A stretch of DNA of 64,000 bases from GCA-2794515 sp034436155 (lineage in GTDB: Bacteria; Chloroflexota; Anaerolineae; Aggregatilineales; Phototrophicaceae). The DNA is taken from the NCBI GenBank assembly GCA_034436155.1, contig DAOTVP010000040.1, forward strand, positions 1 through 64,000. The letters are read 5' to 3'. Below the pieces are notes generated by a model. The model had not been told where the DNA came from, searched no databases, and worked only from the letters and a program-made list of their open reading frames with translations. Made by a program: the position numbers and the translations under genes. This document shows positions 54,494 through 62,715 of the stretch, in pieces (the first letter of the stretch is position 1; each line of letters opens with the position of its first letter).

Positions 54494-54853
54494 TTACACC
54501 GCAACGGCGACCGCAGTCGCCACATCTTTGCTATGCGTCAGGCTGATATCCCATTGGGTGATGCCGAGTTCTGCCGAGAGGCGAATCGCCTCGTTGTGTA
54601 AAATCAACACAGGGCGACCATTCGCGCCGTTGCGAATTTCAATATCTACCCAGCGCACATCGCCGATGCCTGTGCCGAGCGCCTTCGCTACCGCCTCTTT
54701 CCCCGCGAAACGGGCGGCAAGTCGGTGGGGCATATCGGCACAATCGGCACGTTCACCATCCGTAAAAAATCGGCGTAAAAAGCGTTCTCCAAATTTTTGG
54801 ATGCCTTCATCAATCCGACTAATTTCGATGCTGTCAATTCCACAACGGAGCAT
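54494..54853 (-). CDS. acpS: Holo-[acyl-carrier-protein] synthase
   Basis: This 119-residue AcpS moves the 4'-phosphopantetheine group from CoA to acyl carrier protein, a step needed for fatty acid synthesis. The magnesium-binding aspartate is in the start segment LRCGIDSIEI, and the glutamate is in RFAGKEAVAKALG. WVDIEI, GRPVL and DISLTHSKD complete the pattern. The length is normal. It converges on the MNT gene with 10 bp between the stops. It is the functional copy; the damaged copy is upstream. Confidence 0.93.
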   Translation of the reverse strand: MLRCGIDSIEISRIDEGIQKFGERFLRRFFTDGERADCADMPHRLAARFAGKEAVAKALGTGIGDVRWVDIEIRNGANGRPVLILHNEAIRLSAELGITQWDISLTHSKDVATAVAVAV

Positions 54854-54883
54854 AGTGTTTTATCTGCGATAAATGATGTTGGG

Positions 54884-54912
54884 TGGACGACAGACGCTTC
54901 GCTAGTCGTCCA
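54884..54912. repeat. Solitary hairpin of the paired-hairpin repeat family
   Basis: Outer stem GGACGAC/GTCGTCC (54885-54891 and 54905-54911) encloses AGAC and TA internal loops and a short GC/GC inner stem. This matches the first half of the composites at 2067 and 15598, including ATTACA directly after it. The second half is not present at the usual distance. Confidence 0.55.
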
Positions 54913-54941
54913 TTACAAGATACCAGATTTTTCACAATTCC

Positions 54942-54980
54942 CCCTCTCCACAACGTGGGGAGGGGGCTAGGGGGTGGGGA
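54942..54980. repeat. CCCCTCTCC / GGAGGGG palindromic repeat
   Basis: A stem of CCCCTC.CC and GGGGAGGGG around ACAACGT is followed by CTAGGGGGTGGGG. Sequences of this form are found between genes of many bacterial phyla as short palindromic repeats. It lies between the acpS start and the serA stop and may act as a transcript end. Confidence 0.45.
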
Positions 54981-54989
54981 TAATGACGC

Positions 54990-55952
54990 TTACTTCGCCA
55001 ACACCATCGGGTTACACACATTTTTGAATTCGCCTTTGGTGAGCGCATCCACAATTTCTTGCGCCGCATCAATGCCCACGTTGATTTGCGCGTCGGATGT
55101 GCTGGCGGCAAGGTGTGGGGTATGCAACACATTGGGCAGGTGCAACAACGGATGGTCAGCAGGGGGCGGCTCGACCACGAACACATCGGCGGCGACACCC
55201 GCCACATGCCCACTTTTCAGGGCTTCGGCTAAATCGGCATCGTTAATCAATGCGCCACGCGCCGCGTTGATGATTCGCACGCCTTTTTTCATTTTGGCGA
55301 TGCTGGTTTTGTTGATCATTTCTTTTGTCGAATCGGTGATGACGCTATGTAGGGTGATAAAATCAGATCGGGCATATAATTCATCCAAATCCACTGGCTC
55401 GGCACCAAAATCGCGCACCACTTCGGCGGGGATGAACGGATCGTATGTGAGGATGGTCATTTCAAAGGCGAGTGCGCGTTTTGCCACAGCCCGACCAATC
55501 CGCCCAAAACCGACAATCCCCAATGTTTTACCGCGCAATTCCACGCCCATGAACGATTTTCTATCCCATTTATTCTCGTCTAGTGAGCGATGACCGGCAG
55601 GGATATGACGGGCTAATGCCAACATCATACCGAGCGTGTATTCGGCGGTGGCGATGGTGTTGCCATCAGGCGTATTCATCACCACGATACCGCGTTTGGT
55701 GGCTTCATCTAAATCCACATTATCCACACCGACCCCTGCACGGGCAATCACCTTCAGTTTGGGCGCATGAGATAACAATTCGGCATCGGCTTGGGTGGCG
55801 CTACGGATGACCATCGCATCGGCATCGGGCAACAATTTAATCACCTCTTCGCGGGATAAATTGCCCGCCGTGACTTTGAATCCTTCGGTTTTTTCCAGCA
55901 ATTCGATGGCTTTTTTATCCACATTATCGAGCGCGAGGACATGATAGGTCAT
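54990..55952 (-). CDS. serA: D-3-phosphoglycerate dehydrogenase, short type
   Basis: This 320-residue D-2-hydroxyacid dehydrogenase oxidises 3-phosphoglycerate in the first step of serine synthesis. Motifs are ARAGVGVDNVD, the NAD fold GKTLGIVGFGRIGRAVA, the catalytic Arg in NAARGALIN, Glu in ADVFVVEPP and His in LHTPHLAAST. It lacks the C-terminal regulatory ACT domain of longer SerA proteins, so serine feedback of that type is unlikely. The neighbouring class V aminotransferase (57471) fits the next pathway step, which supports the serA call over glyoxylate or hydroxypyruvate reductase. Confidence 0.88.
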   Translation of the reverse strand: MTYHVLALDNVDKKAIELLEKTEGFKVTAGNLSREEVIKLLPDADAMVIRSATQADAELLSHAPKLKVIARAGVGVDNVDLDEATKRGIVVMNTPDGNTIATAEYTLGMMLALARHIPAGHRSLDENKWDRKSFMGVELRGKTLGIVGFGRIGRAVAKRALAFEMTILTYDPFIPAEVVRDFGAEPVDLDELYARSDFITLHSVITDSTKEMINKTSIAKMKKGVRIINAARGALINDADLAEALKSGHVAGVAADVFVVEPPPADHPLLHLPNVLHTPHLAASTSDAQINVGIDAAQEIVDALTKGEFKNVCNPMVLAK

Positions 55953-55968
55953 ATTTTGTGGGTCTCCT

Positions 55969-57369
55969 TTATTCTTTGGTTAAGGTAATGAGATATTCAC
56001 CTGTTAAAATACGTAGGGTAGGGGCGGTATAACCAACATTGATGACGAAAGTGCGTTCGGGTGCATAATCGGTCAAGTTGGCGATGCGACGCGGTGTGGT
56101 GAAGCCCGATTCGATGACCGACATGGCTGATAATATCCATGTGTTGGTCGTATTATCACGCCCAATATAAAAAGCAGTTTGATACGAGGGCGACATCACC
56201 ATCGCTGTGGGATAAATATCCACAAATAGGCTGACATCATCAAACAGTGTGGTAGTCGGTTTGTAATCATCTTTTGATAGATTGGTGAAATCATAGAATG
56301 ATGAAAGCGTATCGGTTGTCACATCGTATTTGATCGTGGGGATAAAAAATTCAGAATAGGAAGCATCATTGCGTGTCCAAATGACGAGCGTGTTGTTATC
56401 ATTCGCCCATGCCAAACTATTTGGAAAAATGCCCCTTAATCCAGTTTCGCTTATGCCCTGAGTGACCCATGTCGGTATACCATCGATTGCTTCGCCTAAC
56501 CGTGAGACGGGAATGTGGGTTTTGACCGATTTTTGCGCGATGTCAAATACCCAAATCCCGTTGGTCGTATCTCCTAGATTTGCAAGGTTAAAACTAGCGA
56601 TAGCCAGATAATTCCCATCGGGGCTGATGCTCATCGCGCCGTCCAGATACCAACCATCTGTACGAAAAATTGAGAAAGAGCCAGTGGTTGGATGTCTCCA
56701 TACCACTTCAGGGGCGCTTGTGCCGATGATGTCGCTCGCGGCGACTCGCATCAAATCGGCACGCCATTCATCCAATGTGGGGTCAATGGCATTGCGGAAG
56801 AAGTATAAATCGCCATTGGGCGCAAAAATGGGTGCTGTATCTATCCAAATACGATTACGAACATCATCTTCAAAAATACGCTCACGACTACTCACGCCGT
56901 CATCTGTGCGATAGGTGATCGTATCGGTTTGCGTGTCATAAATCGTCAAATCAGATTCTCTGGCAAATTGTAACGTGGCAATATCGCTATTCAAAACCAC
57001 ATAGCGACTATCGGGCGACCAAAATCCGCCGAAGAAATCGGGCAATTCTTCATCTCCCGCTACACAGGTGGTTGAATTGGATGAAAAACGATACTCGCAA
57101 ACCATGGCTGTAAGATGTTGTCTATTACGCCGATAAAAGATGATGGTGTTGCCATCGGGTGAAAGCGTTGTACGGCGTAGATCGACATCATCTACGCCAT
57201 CCACAAATGGTGGTGTGATGTTGGCGGTCAAAAGTTCCTCAATGTTTTGAACATCCACAAATTCCAATTGGCTATCATCTACTGTAACATGCGCAACATC
57301 TGCTGATGAATATGCCACCACAAAAGAGAATAAACCAACCAGAACGAACACAAAACGAGCGATTTTCAT
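55969..57369 (-). CDS. Secreted TolB/WD40-like beta-propeller protein
   Basis: This 466-residue protein has an N-terminal signal peptide (KIAR then a hydrophobic run to about residue 22, cleavage near SSADVA). Blade-like motifs include LSPDGNTIIFY, WSPDSRYVVLN, FAPNGDLYFF and ISPDGNYLAI. It is probably located outside the membrane, with an unknown ligand. It lies between serA and the aminotransferase on the same strand, 16 bases from serA, though its function seems unrelated to serine. It resembles the protein at 803-2047 in design more than in sequence. Confidence 0.75.
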   Translation of the reverse strand: MKIARFVFVLVGLFSFVVAYSSADVAHVTVDDSQLEFVDVQNIEELLTANITPPFVDGVDDVDLRRTTLSPDGNTIIFYRRNRQHLTAMVCEYRFSSNSTTCVAGDEELPDFFGGFWSPDSRYVVLNSDIATLQFARESDLTIYDTQTDTITYRTDDGVSSRERIFEDDVRNRIWIDTAPIFAPNGDLYFFRNAIDPTLDEWRADLMRVAASDIIGTSAPEVVWRHPTTGSFSIFRTDGWYLDGAMSISPDGNYLAIASFNLANLGDTTNGIWVFDIAQKSVKTHIPVSRLGEAIDGIPTWVTQGISETGLRGIFPNSLAWANDNNTLVIWTRNDASYSEFFIPTIKYDVTTDTLSSFYDFTNLSKDDYKPTTTLFDDVSLFVDIYPTAMVMSPSYQTAFYIGRDNTTNTWILSAMSVIESGFTTPRRIANLTDYAPERTFVINVGYTAPTLRILTGEYLITLTKE

Positions 57370-57470
57370 GATTCAATCCTTTATCACTTTGACGACATAC
57401 AGGCGCACCATCACCAGCTGGCACGCCCCTCTCTTAATTATATCGTTACTCAGTGATAGATTACATTAAA

Positions 57471-58556
57471 TTACGCTTGGACGAATTCCGTCAGTCCGCT
57501 CAACACTTCTTCGAGCGTATCGGGTTGCATATCGCCCATGTGGGCAATGCGGAATGTTTTGCCTTTGATTTTTCCGTACCCCTTATCCATCTCGAAGAAT
57601 TTGCCCTTCATGAATTTCGCCATATCATCTACGTTGATATTTTTCTGACGGTTATCGACGGCGGTGACAGTTGCCGATTCATAGCCTTTTTGGGCGAATA
57701 CGCCGAAGCCGTTGCTATATGCCCATTGATGAGTCATATCCCGCATGGCGAGATGACGCGCCCAGCGTGATTCGAGTCCTTCTGCCAAAATGGCATCCAG
57801 TTGCACATCGGCGGCGTACATCAGCGCGATGGGTGGGGTAGACGGGGTATTATTTTTGAGCAGGCTTTCTTCAATTTCGAGAAAATCGAAATAATAGCCC
57901 CGATATTGAATTTGTTTGGCGCGGTCTAACACGCGGTCGCTGACCGATGCGAAGGCGATACCGGGTGGCAAGGCGAAGGCTTTTTGTGAACTGGTGAGCG
58001 CCATATCAATACCCCAATCATCCACGCGGAGTTCCGTCCCCAAAAATCCCGAAACGGTATCCACCAAAAATAGGGTGTCATCATATTGACGCACGACTTC
58101 GCCGATGGCTTTGATGGGGTTGGTCACGCCTGTGCTGGTTTCGTTATGTACCACGCACACGGCATCATATGCCGATTTTTTGAGCGCATCAGCGACCATT
58201 TCTGGGGTATGTGCCTCGCCCCATGCCACTTCTATCACCTCCACTTGTTTGCCGTTGGCTTTGCTGATTTCTGCCCACCGTTCACTGAATGCGCCGCCAA
58301 CGAGGTGCAGGACTTTTTTATCGTCACGGATACAATTGCGCGATGCCCCTTCCCACAAACCCGTCCCAGATGACCCTTGCACGAATACCCGCGATTGCGT
58401 CAGGAAGGCTTGGCGTAACTTGCCTTGCAAACGGGCGAATAAATCGGCGAAGGCGCTGGAACGATGACCTATCATCCATGTGGTTTGAGCATCGAGAATT
58501 TCTTTGCGAACTTCTACTGGACCTGGGATAACAAGACGTTGGTGATTTTGTGACAT
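57471..58556 (-). CDS. Class V aminotransferase, probable phosphoserine / serine-glyoxylate type
   Basis: This 361-residue PLP enzyme of the alanine-glyoxylate/serine-pyruvate aminotransferase family has VIPGPVEVR at the start, HRSSAFADLF, the PLP lysine in SSQKAFALPPG, and HNETSTGVTNPI. Members of this family serve as phosphoserine aminotransferase in many bacteria that lack a classical SerC. Serine synthesis is the likely pathway because serA lies two genes downstream on the same strand. Other roles such as serine-glyoxylate aminotransferase are possible. The ORF is complete and of normal length. Confidence 0.85.
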   Translation of the reverse strand: MSQNHQRLVIPGPVEVRKEILDAQTTWMIGHRSSAFADLFARLQGKLRQAFLTQSRVFVQGSSGTGLWEGASRNCIRDDKKVLHLVGGAFSERWAEISKANGKQVEVIEVAWGEAHTPEMVADALKKSAYDAVCVVHNETSTGVTNPIKAIGEVVRQYDDTLFLVDTVSGFLGTELRVDDWGIDMALTSSQKAFALPPGIAFASVSDRVLDRAKQIQYRGYYFDFLEIEESLLKNNTPSTPPIALMYAADVQLDAILAEGLESRWARHLAMRDMTHQWAYSNGFGVFAQKGYESATVTAVDNRQKNINVDDMAKFMKGKFFEMDKGYGKIKGKTFRIAHMGDMQPDTLEEVLSGLTEFVQA

Positions 58557-58660
58557 AGTTGGTTTTTATCTCCATCGAGCTATAGACGATAATTGTGCAT
58601 TTTATCACTTGGATAGTATACCCGAATAGGGCAGGCTTGTAGGATAATTACTGCTATTTT

Positions 58661-58669
58661 TGCTATAAT
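58661..58669 (+). promoter_or_regulatory. Extended -10 promoter of the toxin-antitoxin pair
   Basis: TGC directly followed by TATAAT (58664-58669) forms an extended -10 box 21 bases before the antitoxin start. No -35 match at 17 bases is needed for this type. Confidence 0.5.
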
Positions 58670-58689
58670 GAGTACAAAAAGTGAGGTGA

Positions 58690-58908
58690 ATGATGAATGT
58701 TGATGAACTTATCACAGAGATAACTCAATTACCTGTTTCAGATAAATGGCAATTGTTCAAAAAACTCTTAGACATTCTAAATCAACAACAAATTATGATT
58801 GAACCCGATTGGCATCAATTTGTACAAGAGATGTATGGCTCAATCAATGACCCTGATTTCAGACGGTGGGAACAGGGCGAATATGAGGAACGAGAACCAC
58901 TAGCATGA
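58690..58908 (+). CDS. Putative antitoxin of a VapBC-type pair
   Basis: This 72-residue protein has an N-terminal helical part (DELITEITQLPVSDKWQLFKKLL at residues 5-27, resembling short antitoxin cores) and an acidic C-terminal half (NDPDFRRWEQGEYEEREP) that would wrap around a toxin. A DNA-binding fold cannot be identified with confidence. Its stop overlaps the PIN gene start (ATGA), the usual antitoxin-toxin arrangement. Two adjacent ATG codons (58690 and 58693) are both possible starts after GAGGTG. Confidence 0.7.
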   Translation: MMNVDELITEITQLPVSDKWQLFKKLLDILNQQQIMIEPDWHQFVQEMYGSINDPDFRRWEQGEYEEREPLA

Positions 58909-59309
58909 AGTATTTATTCGACTCTAATACCTGTATTCGTTATTTAACAGGGCAGTCACAAGCCGTATTGAATAAGATAGACTCAACTCCCCAATTGGAT
59001 ATGTGTGTTTGTAGTATTGTAAAATTTGAGCTTCGTTTTGGTGCATTACTCAGTCACAATCTGGAGAAAACGCTTGCCCAACAAGAAAAATTTTTTAGGC
59101 GTTTTATATCCTTGCCATTTGATGATGATGCACAAGTATATGCTTCGCAAATCCGTGCTGATTTAGCCACATCAGGAAATCCTATCGGACCGTATAATTT
59201 ATTGATAGCCGCTATCGCATTAGCCAATGATATCATCTTGGTCACGTATAATGTCCGTGAATTTAGTCGTGTTGCGAATCTGAAAATAGAAGATTGGGAA
59301 TCGGAATAA
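58905..59309 (+). CDS. vapC: PIN-domain toxin (VapC family), one acidic residue changed
   Basis: This 134-residue protein is a PIN-domain RNase of the VapC group: Asp6 in YLFDSNTC, Glu42 in VKFELRFG, the IGPYNLLIAAIA helix and NVREFSRV near the end. VapC toxins cleave tRNA or rRNA when the antitoxin is degraded. In most members the IGPxD motif carries the third metal-binding Asp; here it is Asn98, so activity may be reduced. The pair is more AT-rich than neighbouring genes and is likely horizontally acquired. Confidence 0.85.
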   Translation: MKYLFDSNTCIRYLTGQSQAVLNKIDSTPQLDMCVCSIVKFELRFGALLSHNLEKTLAQQEKFFRRFISLPFDDDAQVYASQIRADLATSGNPIGPYNLLIAAIALANDIILVTYNVREFSRVANLKIEDWESE

Positions 59310-59316
59310 AAAAGTA

Positions 59317-60279
59317 ATGCGCCATTTGGGATATATTGGGATAGGGTTGGGATTTATCGGGCTAATCATTATCCTCATCACCCATACGCCCTTATCGGCG
59401 ACCCAAACAGCCATCGCAACACCACCCATCACTATCATCCTATCATCATCACCAGAAATCACACCTCCCCTCGATTTAGGCGTGTTACCCACCCCGACCA
59501 TGCCCTATCCGCCAATCCTGAACGGCGTGCCGATTGAGCAGATTATCGTCATCGATGAGGATGTCAAAACGACTATCCGCGCCATCTATGCCATTGGTCA
59601 AGATTTGGGGCGTAATCCATTCGCATTTTCTAAATTAGGCGATAGCACCATCGAAAATCCGCATTTTTTAGCCCGTTTTGATGATGCCCGTCTGGGCAAT
59701 GTCACGTATAATCTGGGCGATTATGCCTATTTAGAAGCCGTCATCCGATTTTACGAAGGATCATTCAATCGGCAAGGTGAGGCGGTCATTCGCGGGCTTC
59801 ATGCGTGGTCAGTGTTCAATCCGCAATGGGCGAGTCCTAATTGTGAAGCAGGTGAGGGCGTGTTGGCGTGCGAAATACGGGTGCATAATCCGAGTATCAT
59901 CTTCATCCGTTTGGGGACGAATGATGTGGGCGTGCCAGAAGGCTTTGAGCGTGATATGCGCCAGATTGTTGAATATTGCCTCGCGCAAGGGGTTATCCCC
60001 ATTTTAGGCACAAAAGCCGATTTGCGTGATGGCAATCCAAGCCCGAATAACGAGGCGATTCGCCGTTTAGCCGATGAATACAACCTGCCGTTATGGGATT
60101 TTGAACGCCTCGCGCAGACCTTACCGAATCGTGGATTAGATTTGGATAATCATCACCTCACCACATTTTACGCCCACGACTGGACATCGCCCACCGCATG
60201 GCAACGAGGACACGCCGCCCACAGCCTATCGGCATTGATGATGCTGGATGCGGTGTGGCGCGTGTTATTGGGAGGTTAA
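59317..60279 (+). CDS. SGNH/GDSL-hydrolase-like exported protein
   Basis: This 320-residue protein has an N-terminal membrane anchor or signal (about residues 5-22), a Pro-rich linker (TPPITIIL to LPTPTMPYPP), then an SGNH-type domain: block I KLGDSTIEN, block III RLGTNDV, and a histidine-rich DNHHLTTF near the end. Family members hydrolyse esters or acyl groups on glycans and lipids outside the cell. The His-Asp pair is less clear than in the 51908 protein. It is not obviously linked to its neighbours. Its stop overlaps the convergent holB stop by 4 bases. Confidence 0.7.
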   Translation: MRHLGYIGIGLGFIGLIIILITHTPLSATQTAIATPPITIILSSSPEITPPLDLGVLPTPTMPYPPILNGVPIEQIIVIDEDVKTTIRAIYAIGQDLGRNPFAFSKLGDSTIENPHFLARFDDARLGNVTYNLGDYAYLEAVIRFYEGSFNRQGEAVIRGLHAWSVFNPQWASPNCEAGEGVLACEIRVHNPSIIFIRLGTNDVGVPEGFERDMRQIVEYCLAQGVIPILGTKADLRDGNPSPNNEAIRRLADEYNLPLWDFERLAQTLPNRGLDLDNHHLTTFYAHDWTSPTAWQRGHAAHSLSALMMLDAVWRVLLGG

Positions 60280-61268
60280 TTCACATACGGATAATCTAAA
60301 AACATCACCTCTAGGCGCAGGCGTAGGTTGATATTGGCGCTCAATTGGGAGAGGGTGGTCTGGGTGGCTTTGATACCCCTAAGCGCATCCTCAACCGTCA
60401 TCGCTTTGGCGAATTGGCTAATTGTAGCGAGGCGGTCTATGTTGCAAATACTCGCCCGATTGCCCTCGATGATGTGCAGAATATCGCGCCAATAGGTGAG
60501 CCACAATTCTAATAACGGGAATAATGCCAGTTTATCTTTGCTCAAACCTTCTGCCAACTCAAAACGCACATGACGCATCCCTGATAGGGCTTGTTCAAAT
60601 AAATTGAGTGCCGTAGCACGTTGGTCGAGTGTTTCTGGGTTCTCCAACGCCGAAATCGCCCAACCGATACGCCCCCCGCTAAAATGTGCCAGATGATTGG
60701 CGGTATCGTCATCTGCGCCGTAGTGTTGTCTGAGGACATGATACAGCGTTTCGATAGACACAGGGCGCAGGTGAATGATTTGGCTACGGCTTAAAATCGT
60801 CGGCAGAATCGCCTCTAATCCCGATGCAATCAGGATAATCACGGCATGGGCGGGTGGTTCTTCGAGCGTTTTGAGCATGGCATCTTGTGTTCGGGCTTGG
60901 GTGCGGTCAAATTCGTCAAAAATCGCCACCCGATAGCGTGCCTCGTAGGGCTTCATCGCCAATTTGCTGATGACCGCCCGCACCGCGTCAATTTTGAGGA
61001 TACCGCTATTGGGGTCGAGTTCGCCATAAAGCATATCGGGATGATTGCCACTGGTCATCAGTTTACAAGACCGACATACCCCACACGGACGCATGGCGAT
61101 GTCGGGCGCGGTGCAATTCAGGGCGCTGGCGAAGGTATGTGCGAGTAAATGCTTGCCGATATTCGGCGTGCCGACAATCAGATAGGCATGACGCACACGC
61201 CCATGCGCCAAACTTTGGCGGAGATATTGCACTGCCCAGTCATGCCCAAAAATTGACCATTCGCTCAT
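60276..61268 (-). CDS. holB: DNA polymerase III delta prime subunit
   Basis: This 330-residue AAA+ clamp-loader subunit has YLIVGTPNIGKHLLA (Walker A-like), a zinc-binding cluster of four cysteines (CTAPDIAMRPCGVCRSC, about residues 53-70), FDEFDRTQ (Walker B region) and MLKTLEEPPAHAVIILIA, the sensor 1 segment. It helps load the sliding clamp on DNA. The ATG at 61268 (MSEWSIFGHDWAV) is chosen since GAGG lies 8 bases upstream; a longer frame would add 31 non-conserved residues. It is divergent from the beta-glucosidase gene. Confidence 0.9.
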   Translation of the reverse strand: MSEWSIFGHDWAVQYLRQSLAHGRVRHAYLIVGTPNIGKHLLAHTFASALNCTAPDIAMRPCGVCRSCKLMTSGNHPDMLYGELDPNSGILKIDAVRAVISKLAMKPYEARYRVAIFDEFDRTQARTQDAMLKTLEEPPAHAVIILIASGLEAILPTILSRSQIIHLRPVSIETLYHVLRQHYGADDDTANHLAHFSGGRIGWAISALENPETLDQRATALNLFEQALSGMRHVRFELAEGLSKDKLALFPLLELWLTYWRDILHIIEGNRASICNIDRLATISQFAKAMTVEDALRGIKATQTTLSQLSANINLRLRLEVMFLDYPYVN

Positions 61269-61305
61269 CGTTGTGTCCTCATTATGCTTCGTGTTGTTAT
61301 GGGTG

Positions 61306-61311
61306 TATAAT
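61306..61311 (+). promoter_or_regulatory. Likely -10 box of the beta-glucosidase gene
   Basis: TATAAT lies 42 bases before the ATG at 61354, with only a weak -35 (TTATGC) 18 bases upstream of it. Confidence 0.35.
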
Positions 61312-61353
61312 AGTGGTAGATTTATCCCTACACAAGCCAAAGGCGCGTTTTTG

Positions 61354-62709
61354 ATGACCAATTATACATTTCCACACGACTTTTTATGGGGGGCGGCGAC
61401 CGCATCATATCAAATTGAAGGCGCGGTTTTTGAAGGTGGGCGTGGTGCAACCGTTTGGGATGTTTTTTCGGATACGGCGGGCAAAGTGAAAAATGGCGAT
61501 TCAGGTGAAATCGCGTGTGACCACTATCACCGCTATCCCGAAGATGTCGCGTTGATGAAGCAAATCGGCTTACACGCCTATCGCTTTTCGATTGCATGGG
61601 CGCGGATTTTGCCCGAAGGCACGGGCGCAATCAACCCCGCAGGTCTGGATTTTTACGATAAATTGGTCGATACCCTGCTCGCCAATGGCATCCGTCCGTT
61701 TGCCACGCTCTATCATTGGGATTTGCCACAGGCGTTAGAAGATAAAGGCGGTTGGGCGAATAAACACATCGTAGACTGGTTTGGTGATTATGTCGATGTC
61801 ATCACCAAACAACTCGGCGACCGCGTAAAAGATTGGATGACGCTCAATGAGCCGTGGGTGTTTACCTATTTGGGATATGCCGAGGGAACTCACGCGCCCG
61901 GTCATCACGACTTGAACCTCTATCTCCGCGCCTCGCATCATAGCATCATGGCGCACGCCCGTGCTGTCAGCCTTGTTCATGCCAATGTCGCCGATTCAGA
62001 AGTCGGTATCGTCCTCAATCCCACATGGGTAGACCCCTATAGCGATAGCCTACAAGATTATTTGGCGACCCAACGCCAACTCAGCTTTCAAAATCGGTGG
62101 TGGCTACATCCCCTGTATCATGGCGAATATCCCGCCGATATGATGGCGATTTATGGCGATAGGATGAATTTCATCTTACCCCGTGATTTCGATGAACTCA
62201 AAGCCAACCCGTCCGATTTTTTGGGCGTAAATTTTTATACGCGCCAAGTGGTACGAGCCGCACCGTATAGCACCGATAACGCTCTCAAATTGACCACCAT
62301 CCGCCAAAATCGGGAACACACCGAAATGGATTGGGAAGTCAGCCCAGAGGCGATTTACAACGTCCTCAAACATATTCACGATGAATATGCGCCGTCTAAA
62401 TTATACATCACCGAAAATGGTGCGGCATTCAACGATGTGGTGATGGGTGATAGCGTCCATGATGAACGGCGTGTCGCGTTTTATCAACAGTATTTAGCTC
62501 ATTGTCACCGTGCGGTTGCCGATGGCATCCCGTTAAAAGGCTATTTCGCGTGGTCATTGCTCGATAATTTTGAGTGGGCAGAAGGCTATAGCAAACGCTT
62601 CGGCATCATCTATGTCGATTACGCCACCCAACGGCGCATCATCAAAGACAGTGGCAAATGGTACGCCCAAACTATCCGCGATAACGGATTTGTGTTAGAT
62701 AAGGAGTAA
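61354..62709 (+). CDS. Glycoside hydrolase family 1 beta-glucosidase
   Basis: This 451-residue cytoplasmic enzyme has FLWGAATASYQIEGA near the start and the acid/base Glu166 in LNEPWVFTYLGYAEG. The nucleophile is Glu354 in YITENGAAF. GH1 enzymes cleave beta-linked glucosides, galactosides or fucosides with retention. The length and both catalytic residues are normal. No sugar transporter or regulator is beside it, so the substrate is open. The start MTNYTFPHDF is supported by homology to the typical GH1 N-terminus; the ribosome site is weak. Confidence 0.95.
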   Translation: MTNYTFPHDFLWGAATASYQIEGAVFEGGRGATVWDVFSDTAGKVKNGDSGEIACDHYHRYPEDVALMKQIGLHAYRFSIAWARILPEGTGAINPAGLDFYDKLVDTLLANGIRPFATLYHWDLPQALEDKGGWANKHIVDWFGDYVDVITKQLGDRVKDWMTLNEPWVFTYLGYAEGTHAPGHHDLNLYLRASHHSIMAHARAVSLVHANVADSEVGIVLNPTWVDPYSDSLQDYLATQRQLSFQNRWWLHPLYHGEYPADMMAIYGDRMNFILPRDFDELKANPSDFLGVNFYTRQVVRAAPYSTDNALKLTTIRQNREHTEMDWEVSPEAIYNVLKHIHDEYAPSKLYITENGAAFNDVVMGDSVHDERRVAFYQQYLAHCHRAVADGIPLKGYFAWSLLDNFEWAEGYSKRFGIIYVDYATQRRIIKDSGKWYAQTIRDNGFVLDKE

Positions 62710-62715
62710 AGAATC

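Noticed and set aside
54883..55593. 236-codon plus-strand frame over serA
   Set aside because: serA on the other strand has all catalytic residues. The plus-strand product is Ser/Thr/Ala-rich without any motif.
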